Source: Lytechinus variegatus (Eukaryota; Echinodermata; Echinoidea; Temnopleuroida; Toxopneustidae). From it: a stretch of DNA of 64,000 bases. The stretch covers positions 21,328,875 through 21,392,874 of the forward strand of contig NC_054754.1 in NCBI RefSeq assembly GCF_018143015.1, read 5' to 3'. Positions 34,771-48,358 of this stretch are shown here, piece after piece. Each line of letters starts with the position of its first letter. Position 1 is the stretch's first letter. The position numbers were made by a program, and so were the translations under genes. The notes beneath the pieces are model-generated. The model did not search any database and was not told where the DNA came from. It saw nothing but the letters and a program-made list of their open reading frames with translations.

Positions 34771-35059
34771 GGGTTGGCTTCGAGACCCTTCGACAACAAA
34801 CTACATCTCGTAGCCTCACTAATGACCATGTTTAAATATATAGTGTACCCATAATAAAATACAGCCTGTACTGGTTAATATTTTTATGTAAAAGTAAATG
34901 GAATTTTTCTAAAAGCCATATTTATTTTGACTAATTTTGCTTTAATAACTGAAACAGTTTGATAGAATCAGATTATTTATTTGAAATTGATTTGGTTTAC
35001 CTAGTATATCCCGTCAACTATGACGATGTAGTTCCAGAAAATTTCGATTTAGTTGCAAA

Positions 35060-36224
35060 ATGATTTATAATCGATCTATGGCACAGCGAATAATGTGGAT
35101 TAAAAGACTTTTAAATAAAGATGAAGATATGAAATGGAAACGGTACTTTAATTTTGCCACTAAACATTTGGGTGGAGATTTGTTATTTTCATGTGACTAT
35201 ATACCAGGTTTATTGAAAGTAACAGCTTCCAAATTTTACATGGACTTATTAGAAGAGTGGGTAAATATAAGACATACTAGAAGTACAGAGTTTGGGAAAG
35301 TGGTGATTTTTAATAATAAGCTTGTTCGATATAAAGGGAGTTGTATATTTGATAAGATTCTATACGATAAAGGGGTTTATAGACTGCATCATATTTTGGA
35401 CAATAACGGTAAACTAAAATGTGATACACATTTTCTTAATTTGAATTTAGATGCAAATGATGTTGAAAAGATTAAGCATATTTATGCCTATTTACCTGTT
35501 AGTTGGAAGAACAATAGTGAAATGAATGCAAAGCATAACTCTGGAATCGATTTCAATTTGGGTAAGAAAATGACTAATTTGATGTTTTTAAAATCAAAAG
35601 AAATATACGAACAGCTGTTATATAAAAATGAAATTAAACCTTCCATTTTTGACAGAATTAGAACGAATTATGATCTTACCAATAAGGAAATAGAAAGTAT
35701 ATTTTTAAGACTAAGATATTGCACACTGAATAGTCGATTAAGGGAGTTCCAGTATAAACTCTTGCATAATATTTTATACACTAATCACCAACCTTTTCCG
35801 TTTTGGTCTTATTTCGACCAATTTATGCTCATTTTGTGAAAGGGAAGAAGAAACATATGAACATCTATTTTATACTTGTGAATTTTCAAAATCACTTTGG
35901 GATCTATGTGCAAGAAGTTTAAATTTTGAAATAGATAAATTTAGTTGGCAGGAAATTCTTTTCGGGAAGCAGGAGAAAAGTAAAGGTAAATATCAATTAA
36001 TTAATCATGTCTTGATTTTAGTTAAATATCTTATTTACAAAAACCGAGACTTAAAAAAACCTCCTTCATTGATTGAAATAAAAAATAGTATTAGGGGGGA
36101 TCAAAGAGAAGAAAAGAAATTAGCAACAAAGAGGGGGACTCTTACAATCCATTTCTGTAAATGGGAAAACTTAAATTATATTAGACCATATACTGGAGCC
36201 CAGAGCCAGTTCTCCACCGGATAG
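35060..36224 (+). pseudogene. 5'-truncated L1/Tx1-like LINE, C-terminal region
   Basis: The first frame (35,060-35,839) holds IMWIKRLLNKDED, KHLGGDLLFSCDY and RLREFQYKLLHNILYTN, typical of the region after the RT in Tx1/L1-like elements. After a frameshift near 35,790-35,800 the next frame reads GLISTNLCSFCEREEETYEH and LFYTCEFSKSLWDLC, a CCHC-like terminal zinc motif, then KNSIRGDQREEKKLA to about 36,224. The 3'UTR runs to about 36,531 (TAATAAAACATCC). The RT core is missing, so it is a dead 3' fragment. Confidence 0.8.
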
Positions 36225-36539
36225 GGGATGGGGTGTTCAAGGGAGGGTTGGGGGGATGACAAGGGCTGAGAAAAAACGAAAAAAAATCATAATCCTTTTT
36301 ATCTTTTATCCTTTTTTCTCTCTGATCATGTCATATTTTGTTAATATTTCATAATTTCATAATTGCTGAAACGCATTAGTATATTAATTTCTAGTATTTT
36401 TGAAGTTTGATGTATAAGTTGTATAATTATATTGTAATGGATTTATTGTATAATTTATAATTATGTTTTAAATAGTTTGTACAAAGTATGTATGTTGATT
36501 TGAGAGAATATAATAAAACATCCTTTAAAACAAAGAATC

Positions 36540-37930
36540 CAAACCGAGGCAGGGAACATTTAATATAAAGATCGGGAGGGGGTCAGGGGTGGATGTGTAC
36601 CTTATCTTAAACGAGATAAATATTTAAAATGTGTCCTGGTCTAACCTAAACACGGTCTGGAAAAGAGACTACACTAGCACTACGAATGGATGCATAATTA
36701 CAATGCTAAACACATACTGGAGCCCTGTAACATTACGCTAAGCAATTGATTCTAGAGCTGGTTTCTGCAATAATTTGCATTGCTTGTTGTGTATGATCAA
36801 TTGTAACATAATGCTCACAATCAAGTGCAGATCCTTTGTGTTACCGGGCCTTGGCCACATTTCTATGATTTTTTTTGTCTATTATAATCTTTTTCATAGT
36901 TTATACATACTTTATCTGATGAATTGTGAAAAGTGTGATGACAGTTTTAGATTAAGTAAGGATAAAAAAATGCGCTGGCCTAAAACAGAGTAGGCACTTG
37001 ATTTTCATCCCAGTTTTAATATTTGTTTGTTTGAAAAAATGGAAAAATTACGTAAACATTGTCGATTTTATAGGTCTACACAAATTAAATCGAACTTATG
37101 GTGATAGGACTTTAGAACTCAGAAAACGTGTTTGAATTTTGTTAAGCTTTACTATGATTTCCATACATTTCCCTGTTAATTAATCCTTTCTGTGTTTTAT
37201 CTTCATTTGTATTAACAGTGGATCGTTTTTTGTTATCATAAACAGTACCTGAGTAAAATGGTAATACATTACATACATTCCTGAAAACCGCAGGATGTAT
37301 CTAAGTTGGAGATAACAATCATAGTGTATGTGAGTATCTGTCTATGACCATTTTTAAAGTAATATTTAGCCTACACATGTTTATTTGAGATATGGTAAGG
37401 CCCTTATCATGCCTATCATTGTGAGACAAATGAGCACAACTTGTATATTGCAATACGGACCTTTTAAATAAAAACGAGTACACCTAGTTACCAGTAATGC
37501 ATATAGCATTTCCATTTATTTGAAAGCAGGATAAAAGAGCATTTCAGTTTAAATGCCTTGCTCACGGGCATAGGTGCCGCGGCCGGGGATAGAACCCCTG
37601 ACTTTCCATAGCCAGGCGCCTAGACCACTCGGCCATGGCACCTCTACCTTATGTTTGTAGCTCGATTTCTTCAGCCTTAAGCCGTTATATTTTTTTTTTC
37701 AAATATTATTCCATTCTTATAACAAACGCATGGATTCAATAGCTTATCTCTAGGTTTGGCTTTTTGTATTCACTGTAAGCAGATCAACAAGCGTGATAAT
37801 TCATGCGTAAACAAGGTTAAGAAAAAAAATCAATTTATGCTTGTTTCTCGACCAGAAATACCGTTTAGTTTTATCATCTGATATACATGATATATTGAAT
37901 GAGGAAGTGAATCACAACCGTAGAGATGTC
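36540..37930. other. non-coding spacer with one SINE
   Basis: No gene is supported. It contains a tRNA-derived SINE head at 37,573-37,642 and otherwise AT-rich sequence not seen elsewhere in the window. Confidence 0.45.
37573..37642 (-). repeat. tRNA-derived SINE head (Ser/Leu-like)
   Basis: The minus strand reads GGTGCCATGGCCGAGTGGTC through GGTTCTATCCCCGGCCGC to GGCACC, with A and B boxes and a nearly paired acceptor stem (six of seven pairs). The anticodon arm has a loop of about ten bases, so it is not a functional tRNA. The plus-strand left side GCCTTGCTCACGGGCATAGG looks like SINE body. Confidence 0.6.
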
Positions 37931-38009
37931 TCTATGATCACAACAGAAATATTATGGCATGATGCGAGTATGCTGGGTGAGGCCTTGCAGGGTACACGAT
38001 TGTCTATGA

Positions 38010-38160
38010 TTGGCTAGACATGTCACGTGACGTCTATAACCAATCAAAATGTGTCCATCTGGTCTGGATGGAATTTCCCGTAATATTCTAACACTACCAT
38101 TTGTAACCTCTCTGAAGGGATATATATATAAGGTATGACGAATCACATTTTCAGCCAATC
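38010..38160 (+). promoter_or_regulatory. promoter-like block with CCAAT, E-box and TATA
   Basis: Inverted CCAAT (TGATTGGC, 38,010), a CACGTG E-box inside TCACGTGACG (38,025), CCAATCA (38,040), and GGGATATATATATAAGG (38,117), which resembles a TATA box. The related block at 22,010-22,150 keeps the CCAAT pairs (CTGATTGGATAG, CAGCCAATTATC) and TACGTCAC but not the TATA. No transcript start can be shown, so this is only a candidate. Confidence 0.3.
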
Positions 38161-38860
38161 ATCATCGTCTGACAACATAACTGTAATACCGTATTGACAC
38201 AACCCCCCATGCAGAGCTGCTGCTCTCGCGGTGTGCATTGTAGTGCTTTACCATTTCAACATGTCGCTTTCTCGAGTGAATATTGTACTGCTCAGTCATC
38301 ATAATCATTGATTAATATCTTAATCAGATTGATCATCGAGAAATATTTCTAGTTTTCTTGTGAAATAAAGATACAGCTGTAAATGGAGACCATGTAATAA
38401 TCATATTCGGAGAACTGCGGCGGGAAAAGTTATGTTCAATCATACATTTTTTTTCAATCTTCAAAATAGACGGAAAACGGCGTTTCATCGATTTGTCGGA
38501 GTTTCGTTTAATTGCAACGCTTTCTGCTATCGGTCCCAGAATATGATTTCACGGGGCAGCTTTACATTCCATGTTTTGTGGCACTCTTGAGAAGAACAAT
38601 TACTATAGTCGTTGTATTGCTCGTATCCCTAACAGTAATATTTTTGGAAATAAAGTTCGTCAAATACGTATAGCAAATTTCAAACTGATTTTGGATCAAG
38701 GAGGATGTGACATTGGAGTAGAAGGACCGATTTGAAATACCTTCATCTTTGTGATGATCAGATGGAGTGCAATGATTCCTCAACCAAATTGATATACGGT
38801 GTGGGAACTTATTCGTCATTTTGAAACGTGTTTGCCGGCCTGTTTCAGATTAAGAATACT

Positions 38861-38969
<109 letters not shown>

Positions 38970-40632
38970 TTGGTTGCGTTTGATTAATCATCGACAAGGT
39001 GGATGGAATGTTGGTACATCTGTACATGATGGATTAATGATCAACTCAATTTCGAACATGTAAGTATAGACACTGCTTGTGATTTTTTTTATTATGATCT
39101 CTTAGCAACTTATAGAAGAGTGGTAGAATGCCAGTTTCCTTCTATTTACGCACAGTAAATCGCGTGCTGTATATATGTTTCTTTTCTTGCGAACGAACGT
39201 GTGTTCTGTAGTTGTTTGAATTTCCTTTCTCCCCCTTTTTAGCTTTTATTTGCAAGCAAATAATTTTTTTCTTGGTAGATAGTTATTGATATAACTATAA
39301 TGCGTTTCATGCGTTTTTTAAACTATAAATGGCGTTTCACCTTTTCATTGTTGCACTTGTAGAAGTCTCTGCCTAGTCATTGGCCACAGGACATCTACGA
39401 ATACACAATATGAAAACTGTAATTATACAATCGTCATGCGAAGGAGCTATAATTACATGTATATCTAAACAAGCTTTGCTCTCTTCATGATCATGCTCGT
39501 ATCCTCTTAAATTGATAAAGAACCAATGCAACTCGGGCTCGATAATGTGCAAGCCTACCACTTGTAATTTATCATACTTGTAAATATATTTGATTGGTAG
39601 TGAATTTGATAGATTTGATGAGATTATTATTTTTGCCAACATTCCCTTCTCGCCCCCGCCCCCTTCAGTCTACCCCCCCCCCACACACACACAGACACAC
39701 CTTTACGGATTACAAGTAAGGACACATGCAATAGTGGTAAATATAGATAAAGGTCTTGCCAGTGGATGCTAGTCCTGCAGTGGGGTATGTGTAGCTGGTC
39801 AAACATGTTTAGGAAATAACGACTAAATGAACTGGTAATACTGCACATTTCAATCTTCGGCTAATCCCAAATCACACAATAAAGTTGATGAGATGGAACA
39901 GGTTCGATTCCTGTGAGATTCCGATCATATTAATATCGATCACAAAGAATCTTCATCGGTGTCCAAATATCATCAATATTGTGTTCAATATATTGATACA
40001 ATCATTCTAATTGTCATTGAATATAAATTATCCCTATGGAAGGATGTTCAATTTATCACTTTGATAAAGTTCACTACATTTTTTTCGTAATATTTTACCT
40101 TAATTGAATTCATTTTTTATTCAAATACCTAATATTGAATGTAAATAAAATCTAATTTTAGAAATGAAATGTTAACACCGGCAAGGCTTGGCATTGATAT
40201 TGTATTTTAGTATTGTTTTCAGAGTTTTCTCTGGGATGAAACCTATAATGTACATTCATTATAAAGTTTATAACCAAGCAATATGTACATTCTGCTTCAC
40301 ACCGCTCTTGAGGGTATTCCCTGTAATGTTATGTCGCAACCATTTAGAACCATCTCTGATTGGATAGAGAGGATATGACGATTCACGTCTTCAGCCAATC
40401 ATCATCTTGCTTCACCGTACTAACACCAGATTACAGAGCTCGCGATGTGCATTGCAGTGGTTCACTATTTCGACGTTTGGCTTCATCGAGTGAACATTGA
40501 ATAGGTGTCCAGTCAATAATCATTGATTAACATCATAATCAGATAGATCATAGAGAAATGTTTCTGGTTTTCTTGTGAAATAAAGATACAGCTGTAAATG
40601 GAGAGCCTGTAATAATCATCTTCGGAGCACCG

Positions 40633-40854
40633 TTGCGGAAGAGTTACGTTCAATCATACATCTTTTCACCCTTCAAAAATAGACGAAAGAGGCGTGATTT
40701 GTTGGAGTTTCGTTTGATTGCAACGCTTTCTGCGATCGGTCCTTACTTTCATCTTTGTGATGATCAGATGTGTAATGATTCCACAACCAAATTGATATAC
40801 GGTGTGGAACTTCCGGGGGAACTTATTCGATGTCACTTTGAAACATGCGGTTAG
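40633..40854 (+). other. conserved short reading frame without ATG, copy C
   Basis: Nearly identical to 22,366-22,587 (one residue differs in the FKN-R/S-RKRRD region). Coding status is unproven for the reasons given there. Confidence 0.25.
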
Positions 40855-41155
40855 TTTTCCTGCTTTAGAATTTAGATTTAAAAATACATTTCTGTGTATT
40901 CTTGGTTGCGTTTGAATAATCATGGACATGTTAAGGTGGATGGAATGTTGGTACATCTGAACATGATGCATGGATTAAAGATCAACTCAATTTCGAACAT
41001 GTGAGTAGAAACTGCTTGTGTATAATTTGGATTAAAACTTATGATCTCTTCACAACATAAAATAGCGGTAGAATGTCATAGTTTTCTGCTATGTACACAC
41101 AGTAAATCGCGTGTTGTATTTTATTTTCCATTGTTTTCTTGTGAACGAAGTTATT

Positions 41156-41530
41156 CATCTTCACCATTTCACCATCATCTTCATCCTTATCATCTCCATC
41201 TTCATTGCTCAAATTACATTACTGCCGTTTTTCATGAAATGAACTGTTTATCGATTCTGCTGTATTAATGTATTATATTAATTAATGAGTTCTAACATGG
41301 GGTTGTCATTTTTTCAAGCAATCTGCTTATGATGACAATCCTTCTGCAAATTGTAAATGTTAACTAATTTGGTATGAGATCAGTTTTTGTTTGTAATGAT
41401 AATTTTAGTACATTTAGTTATGATTCATGCCAAAAAAGTTCTCAATATACTATGTTTGTTATGTTATGGAAAATGTATTATATACGAATGATGTAATTGC
41501 AGAAGTAAACAATAAAATCAAATCAAATTA
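41156..41530 (+). mobile_element. short LINE/SINE-like insertion in copy C
   Basis: It lies between GAACGAAGTTATT and AGTTGCTTTACTGC, which are contiguous in copy A. It starts CATCTTCACCATTTCACC and ends ACAATAAAATCAAATCAAAT, a short A-rich tail. A reverse-oriented relative lies at 43,878-44,210. Confidence 0.7.
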
Positions 41531-41729
41531 GTTGCTTTACTGCTCATGTTTTTTACCTTTTAATTAGTGCACTTGTTGTAGAACGCCTAGCCATTAGCCA
41601 TAGAACTAGATAAATAATCTGAAAATTGTAATTTTACAATCATCATGAAAAGGACCTATAATTATATATCAACAAGCTATGCTCTCTTTATGATCATTTT
41701 CGTATCCCCTTAGTTTAGTAGACCAAAAG

Positions 41730-41800
41730 CTTCGGTCTCTGTTTTATTGGTTGTTCCCCTGATCTCCGTTGGCTCCACTTAATAATTACAGAGACCGAAG
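41730..41800. repeat. conserved inverted repeat, copy C
   Basis: A perfect 12-bp pair, CTTCGGTCTCTG and CAGAGACCGAAG, identical in arms to copy B. Confidence 0.6.
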
Positions 41801-42740
41801 TTTTAACTCGATCTGTACAGGAACTCAATGGTTATATGTTTATGTATTAAGTTCGGATAAACCAGGGAAGTTGGAGTTGCGCGACAGCCGAAGTAAGTCA
41901 TTGTTTTGTCCTTTTAAGCCCCCCCCCCTGTTTTGGTTCATCTTAGGCCAAAACGTAATAACAATCTTTATTTTTGTCGAGTTCTTTTTATATATTTTTA
42001 TAAAATAAATACAAATTTTGATGAGCCCCGTCGGGGGGGATTTTGCATTATTAACCGCTCTAATGGCGACTGCACGATCGCGACCCGTCTGTGTACGAGG
42101 AGAAATATAAAATGATAATGTTTAAAAACTCCTCGAAACATACGTCTAATTGTCTTCTTAAGTTGCTAAAGAAACTCATGAAAATGTGCAAACCTATTAT
42201 TTAAATTTTTGATTTATCATACTTGTTAAGTATTTGATTAGTAGAGAATTTTATACATTGATAATTAATTTTTTGCCAACATTCCTTTACCATCGCCTCT
42301 TTCGGTCTTATACCCCACTACTTCCTGATTCATGCCCACCAATACAAGTCAAGACTCTTGACAATTACTTTGATAAAAAGGTATTTCTTGTAAAATTCCA
42401 AAATTGTAATCTCGGGTTAACCCCCAAATCACACAATAAAGTTGATGCGATGGGACAGGTTCGATTCCTGTGAGATTCCGATCATATCAATATCGATCAC
42501 GAAGAATCTTCATTGGTGTCCATTCATCGTCCTTATTGTGTTGAACATAACATAATCATAAACATCATTCTACATGTACTGGAGTATTATGTGTCCCTAC
42601 ATGGGAAGAGGGGGTGAGGGTATATTCTGTTTACTACTGATATGTTCACTATAATATTCGTGTAATAAATTGTTTGACCGTAGAATTAAAGGTAACTGCA
42701 GGGTTTCATGTCTTATTCAGAAACCTAACTAATATTATGT

Positions 42741-43527
42741 AAATATAATAGACTTACCAAATTTCATAACAGAATGGCAAGGATGATCTTGGGGGCCCAT
42801 CCGCGAACTCACATTTGTGATTTATTTTCCGTTCTAAAATGGAAAGATCTCTTTTCCAGACGGCATTTCCATCGAATGTGTGAAGTATTTAAATGTGTTA
42901 ATTGTATTTCTCCCCCATATTTAAGTGAACGGTTTATTAAACCTAATTATGATATAGGCACTAGATCAATGTTCACTGCCTCCCTGCAGGTAAACAGTGC
43001 TCATCTACATAATAACAGTGGGAAGAGGACTTTTCAGTACATCGGGACCACAGAATGGAATAATCTAAGAAAATATCAACGCCAGGCTATGTCCCTCAAT
43101 TCATTCCGTGCCTCGTTTAACAAATGAATAAATGATAGGCCTTGCAACGAAGAGGAGTAATATTGCGTTATTCAATCATATTCATATTCTAATTTGGCAA
43201 ACATTACAATCTCTACTCAAATTATTATCAATCAATGTGAACATAACTCTGTCACCAGTCATCCATCCTTCTCCCGTTAAATCGTATGCAGCAGCTTCCA
43301 ATAGCCTTTTCTTTTTCATTTGTTTCTTGAAATTCAATGTTGATCTTTTATTAGATTGTATTTTTAATGTTTTTAATTGCTGTTTTAGTGTATGCCATTT
43401 CTATTTATGTATTCATTCTTTGTAAATATTGCACATATTGATTTTTATCCCAGGGCTCTCAAGGAGAGCAGTTTTTTAACTGATGAGGCCACCCTGATTA
43501 AATAAAACTGAAAATAAATAAAAATAA
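42741..43527 (+). pseudogene. 5'-truncated CR1-like LINE 3' end
   Basis: The frame at 42,774-43,127 reads NRMARMILGAHPRTHICDLF, then SVLKWKDLFSRR, TRSMFTASLQVNSAH and FQYIGTTEWNNL, followed by SLNSFRASFNK-stop. This is the usual tail of CR1/jockey-type reverse transcriptases. A 3'UTR with CAGGGCTCTCAAGGAGAGCA follows, and the tail is (AAATA)n (43,500-43,525). It interrupts TAATATTTTGTAAATGAAATTCC, which is continuous in copies A and B. It is dead on arrival. Confidence 0.8.
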
Positions 43528-43877
43528 ATAATTCCATTTTGGATGCAATAATAGAGGACGGCATGACATGGCATTGCACAGTTACTGTATCATTGGTTTT
43601 TTTTCAGATTTTTGACTTGGTAAGAAATTAAGGATGAAACGTAATTTGCTTTTATCATGCCGTATATGTAATTATATTGTTAAAATAATGATTGTAGTAT
43701 GTTATCATAGGGGAAGCTGGGTTCAAACTTCAAATATAGATCCAGAACAATTTTGATTCCTCATACATTTTAAGAGAATATTTTTATAAACATTCCACAT
43801 TTTAGCAAGTCAGTTATGATTCAGATATTTTGGCTTTTCCTAATTTCTTTAAATTATTTTATTTTTATTTCATTTTT

Positions 43878-44210
43878 TATTTGATTTGATTTATTGTTAT
43901 CTTCTGCATACAAAACATTCGTTTAATACATTTTCATAACATAATAAACATAATTTGTTAGCATTTTCTGGCATGAATCATAAATAAAGAGTACTAAAAA
44001 GATAATTCCAGACAAAAATGATTAACTATATTATGTTCACAATTTGCAGAAGGATTGTCATCATAAGGAGATTGCTTGAAAAAGATGACAATCCCAAACT
44101 TATACTAATTGAATTAATACATTTATAAAGCAGAATGGGCATATATTTTCAAATACGAAACATGAATTCATGCAATATTTTAGTATGAAGACGGAGATGG
44201 AGATGGTTTT
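43878..44210 (-). mobile_element. second insertion related to 41,156-41,530, inverted
   Basis: It starts TTTGATTTGATTTATTGTTA (reverse of the A-rich tail) and ends TATGAAGACGGAGATGGAGATGG, the reverse complement of the start of the 41 kb element. Intermediate strings such as GGCATGAATCATAAATA also match in reverse. Together the two form a widely spaced inverted pair within copy C. Confidence 0.7.
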
Positions 44211-44929
44211 CTTTAAATTATTTTTATTATTTATTTAATTTTTCACACCATATAACCCTCAGATTTCTTACTTGTCTTTCTGTAGCTTTCACATGCCGCT
44301 CCTGATTCCGAGTTTCAGATCATACCCTTTCACTTCCCCCCCCCCATTCTCACCGCCTCTCTCCCCCCCCCCCTCCCTCATTCTCATCCATCTCTCCGCT
44401 CTCTCTCCCCTCTTTTATCCCTCTCCGAGTGTAACAGCTAAACCAATAGTTTCATCTCCAATTTTACATTCTATCTTGTATGACACTGTATGAGATTTGT
44501 TTGTATTAAAATTCATATTACTTTGATTTTAGTTTTAAGTAAGATATCAATTATATGAGCTCATCACACCCTTTTAATGTAAGTACATGAGTACACGAAT
44601 GTCGCTTCAAGGCATGTAGGAAACTATAACAAATCCGTCAATTCGCAAATACCGCCTTCAGATAAAAGAAATTATGAGATACATAGAATAAGAGAATAGA
44701 GAGAAACGGGAATGAAAAGTACGAACGTCGAAATAGGTGGAGAGAGAGGGAGAGAAAGAGAAATACGATATTATTATTTTGCAATTTCCTGTCCCTTTCT
44801 TTGCTGACAAATACTTGCTTTTGATTATTACAATTTCAGAAGAGCAGGGGAAAAGACGAAGAGGGAGAAAAAGAAGAAGAAAAAATGAGGAGGAAGAGAA
44901 GTATACTGTTATGAATATCTTTCAGATCA

Positions 44930-45632
44930 TAACCATCATCATTATTATCTTTATTGTCATCAGCATTATCATCATCATCATTAGTGTCATCCCCAACATC
45001 ACTTTCATCACAACCATTCTTATCTCCGATATCTTAATGATCTATCTTTTCATCTCAATCATCTCTATCATCATCATTGTAAACATCTCAGCATCGTCAT
45101 CACCACCCTCATCATCGTCATCCCCACCGTCATCATCATCATTATTAGTGTCATTCCCAACATTATCTTCATCGCAACCATTCTTATCTCCGTTCTCTTA
45201 ATGATCTACATGTTCATCTTCAGCATCATCATTTTAATTATCGTAGTCATCACAATCATCATCGTCATCACCACCCTCATCATCGCCATCCCCACCGTCA
45301 TCATCAGCATCATCGTCAGCACCACCCTCATCACCATCACCACCATCATTATCATCATCAATATCATCATCATCGTCATCATCATCATTATCATCTTAGA
45401 AATCATCATAATCATCATCATCTTAACTATCATCATAATCTTAGCAATCATCATCATCATCACTTTCATGATTATCATCATCGTCATCACCACCCACATC
45501 ATCGTCATCCCCATCGTCATCATCGTCATCATCACCACCATCATCACCACCATCATCGTCATCAACATCATCACCATCATCACCACCCTCATCATCATCA
45601 ACATCTTAACTATCATCATCGTCATCACATTT
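44930..45632. repeat. (CAT)n satellite, copy C
   Basis: CAT/CAC/CGT triplets with a less regular higher-order pattern than in copy A. It ends TCACATTTCTGGTTGTCAGCC. Long frames on both strands are compositional. Confidence 0.9.
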
Positions 45633-46676
45633 CTGGTTGTCAGCCACGATCAAGCTCGACTACCAATATTTGATATACAAACATACCGGCCTAGTGACAA
45701 TATAAACGACAGCTGTCAGGGCATTTACCATAATATAACAGAATATTTCTTCATAATTTCACATGGAATACACAAGAGGATTGAAGTTACAATTACCTTA
45801 TATTTATTGATCACTAACTGAAAATATTATTTCATTGTTATATCATTTCAGGGATTGTTATAAAATATGATTTCATTTCAGGCATTGTTATACAAAACCA
45901 TTTTATTTCAGGCATTGTTATACAAAACAATTTCTTTCACTCATTGTTATATAATATCAGTCGCGACACCACAATGAGGGATAATAACCATGCTCCCACC
46001 AAATTAAACCTAAATCCATTTCACTTTATTTCATTTCATTTTCATTTATTTATTTCTACAATAAGAACAAAGATAATTGTAGCATCTATCAAAAGTAATT
46101 ATTCAAAACTCCATTTTAAATTGCATATGAAATGTAACAATTCAATACACATATCAACATGATCAAAGTAGTTGAATAATTATGTATATTCATGTAATTT
46201 GACAAATGTGTTGTAGTGGAAAACTGATCCGCCCCCCCCCCCCCCACATAATTATCTTGTGAATCAAAATCGTATCAATTGGTATCACATCAATCAAACA
46301 CCGGCGAAAATCCGTGATTATAGTTTACCCCATCCCATCGACTCCTTATTTCTAATGAAAAATAATGAATTTGGTATTATCTCCATCATATACTCCTCTT
46401 TATCTAGCGACCCTACCCCCCCCCCTTCCCCTGCTTCTCCTTAATCTAAGAATTCTATTCTGGCATCGCCCTTGAATCTTTCCAAACCAAACATAAACAT
46501 GATAAAATTAATCAGCTTACAAAAATCATTTCATGTGTCTAGAGTATATATAGAAACACGACAAAGATAATTATATTCATAATTAATATAGAGCCTCTTA
46601 ACTGTCGCTACGCGAATATGAAAAAAATATATATATATATATTATTATGTACATTACAAAAATGAATGATATACCT

Positions 46677-46953
46677 GGGGCCCATCTTACAAATAGTTGC
46701 GATCGATCCGATGATCAATCGCAACTATGGAAAGCCAGCAAGGTCAATATCTAAAATGAATGTTTGTTCAAAATATTTTCAAGATGTGATGTATATTCAT
46801 AAATTCATTGTTTTCTTGGCAATTCAGTGTACTCCCCTTTATTTACAAAGGACATTTTGCAGATTTCCTGTGGAAAAATTATTTATGACACTGATGGATT
46901 TTCATAGAGTTACAATGATCGGATCAATCGTAACTCTTTGTAAGACGGGGCCC
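46677..46953. mobile_element. MITE with GGGGCCC ends, copy C
   Basis: GGGGCCCATCTTACAAATAG at the left is matched in reverse by CTCTTTGTAAGACGGGGCCC at the right. Subterminal GATCGATCCGATGATCAATC and its reverse counterpart GATCGGATCAATCGTAAC extend the inverted repeat to about 40 bp. It is absent from copies A and B. The element at 60,352-60,498 has ends of the same style. Confidence 0.8.
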
Positions 46954-48297
46954 AGGCCTGGTATACCAGGCCTATACTATCGGCAGGTAGCCTGAATTTC
47001 GAAGATACAAATGAATGAGTTCTATGAAAGACTAATAACGATTAACACATAATTAAGTACAGTACTTTAAAATCAAAGATACATTTAGGTACAACGGTCT
47101 CAGATATTTTGTTATCAGCTGGTGGAGTCACCCCCCCCCCTCTTCTTGCTCTGAGTCAAGCAGTTCGGAAATGCCTTTATTTCTTTTCCACATTATCATA
47201 CACACTATGTTGTTTTGTGGATCCCTTATTTCCTCAGATATTACATCTAAATATACAATGTGTATGATTAATGAAGTTATTCATAAACAAACGAGAAACA
47301 TATTTGTAAGCTCATCTTGTTTTCAGTATCTCAATTGAGGATAATTAAAAAAAAAATCCCAGAGAAACTTGCCTCCCTTCATCAGATATATTGTCTTACC
47401 ATTCCCTGTACCCCTAACTGTCCCCTCCCCTCCCCCTCCAAGCTAATTTTGATTCGCGATCACTCCTCTGGCAATCCCACAGAAATTTGCCTACCTTCAT
47501 CAGATCACAGTGGTCCCTATGAGAAATGAGAAAAGTATTTAGGTTGAGAATAAGATTTTATTCAAGAGACAGCATATTTACACTATCGTTGTGTAGAATT
47601 TGATATGGAATATCTTGGAATAATGATATGCCATATTGCCATTATTATTTTAAAACCATGTTCTCGAAAATTAAGTTTTTAACATTCTCTGGACATAATT
47701 CCATATGCACATTTACAGGGATTTGCATTTCTCCACGCTAACGTTTGCTAAAGCTGGCTACTCTCATCCCAAACACGCACACACGCCGCAGAGAAGGGGG
47801 GGGGGGGGGGCTAATAGAAGAAATAAGCGCTGTATACTTACAATTTCGGACATTATATCGTCATCGTGTGTCTCCGACCCCGAAGTTTCGGGAGCAGTGT
47901 CCAGTCCCGCACCGATGTTTCATTCGTCCTGAGGCTGTACACCCACTTTCAAGACCTCTTTTTCTTCCTTTAAAAGTGTGGGGGAATTAATAAATAAATG
48001 ATGAGGTTGAGGGAAAAGTATTTCATTGTGAGAAAATGTCGAAATTTACTTTATTTTCTTTCTCCTGTCTATGGCAGGCCAATACGAAAAGGTGAAATGA
48101 GAGAAGTGATAGCACTCATGCATAGGGCCTATATTAAGTTGATCACTTCTGACAGCCGTTTCTTTTTGGCTGATAAACACAAAGCTAGTATTTAACCATT
48201 TACGTAGGGAGCATTTACCTCGAAATAAATCAGGCATAGTGGCTGACCTTCTAGACGACAGAGAACTCTTGGGTCTTTTTTTTTTAAATCAAATTGG

Positions 48298-48358
48298 CAG
48301 AGCAGGGATTCGAGCTCACAACTTTACAATTTTCTAACCACTGGACCACACGACCCGT
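48298..48358 (-). repeat. tRNA-derived SINE head, copy C
   Basis: Third copy of the intronic relic (TGGTCCAGTGG, GAGCTCGAATCCC on the minus strand). Confidence 0.5.

Noticed and set aside
37573..37642. tRNA-Ser or tRNA-Leu gene
   Set aside because: The acceptor stem nearly pairs, but the anticodon loop is about ten bases and the flank looks like SINE body.
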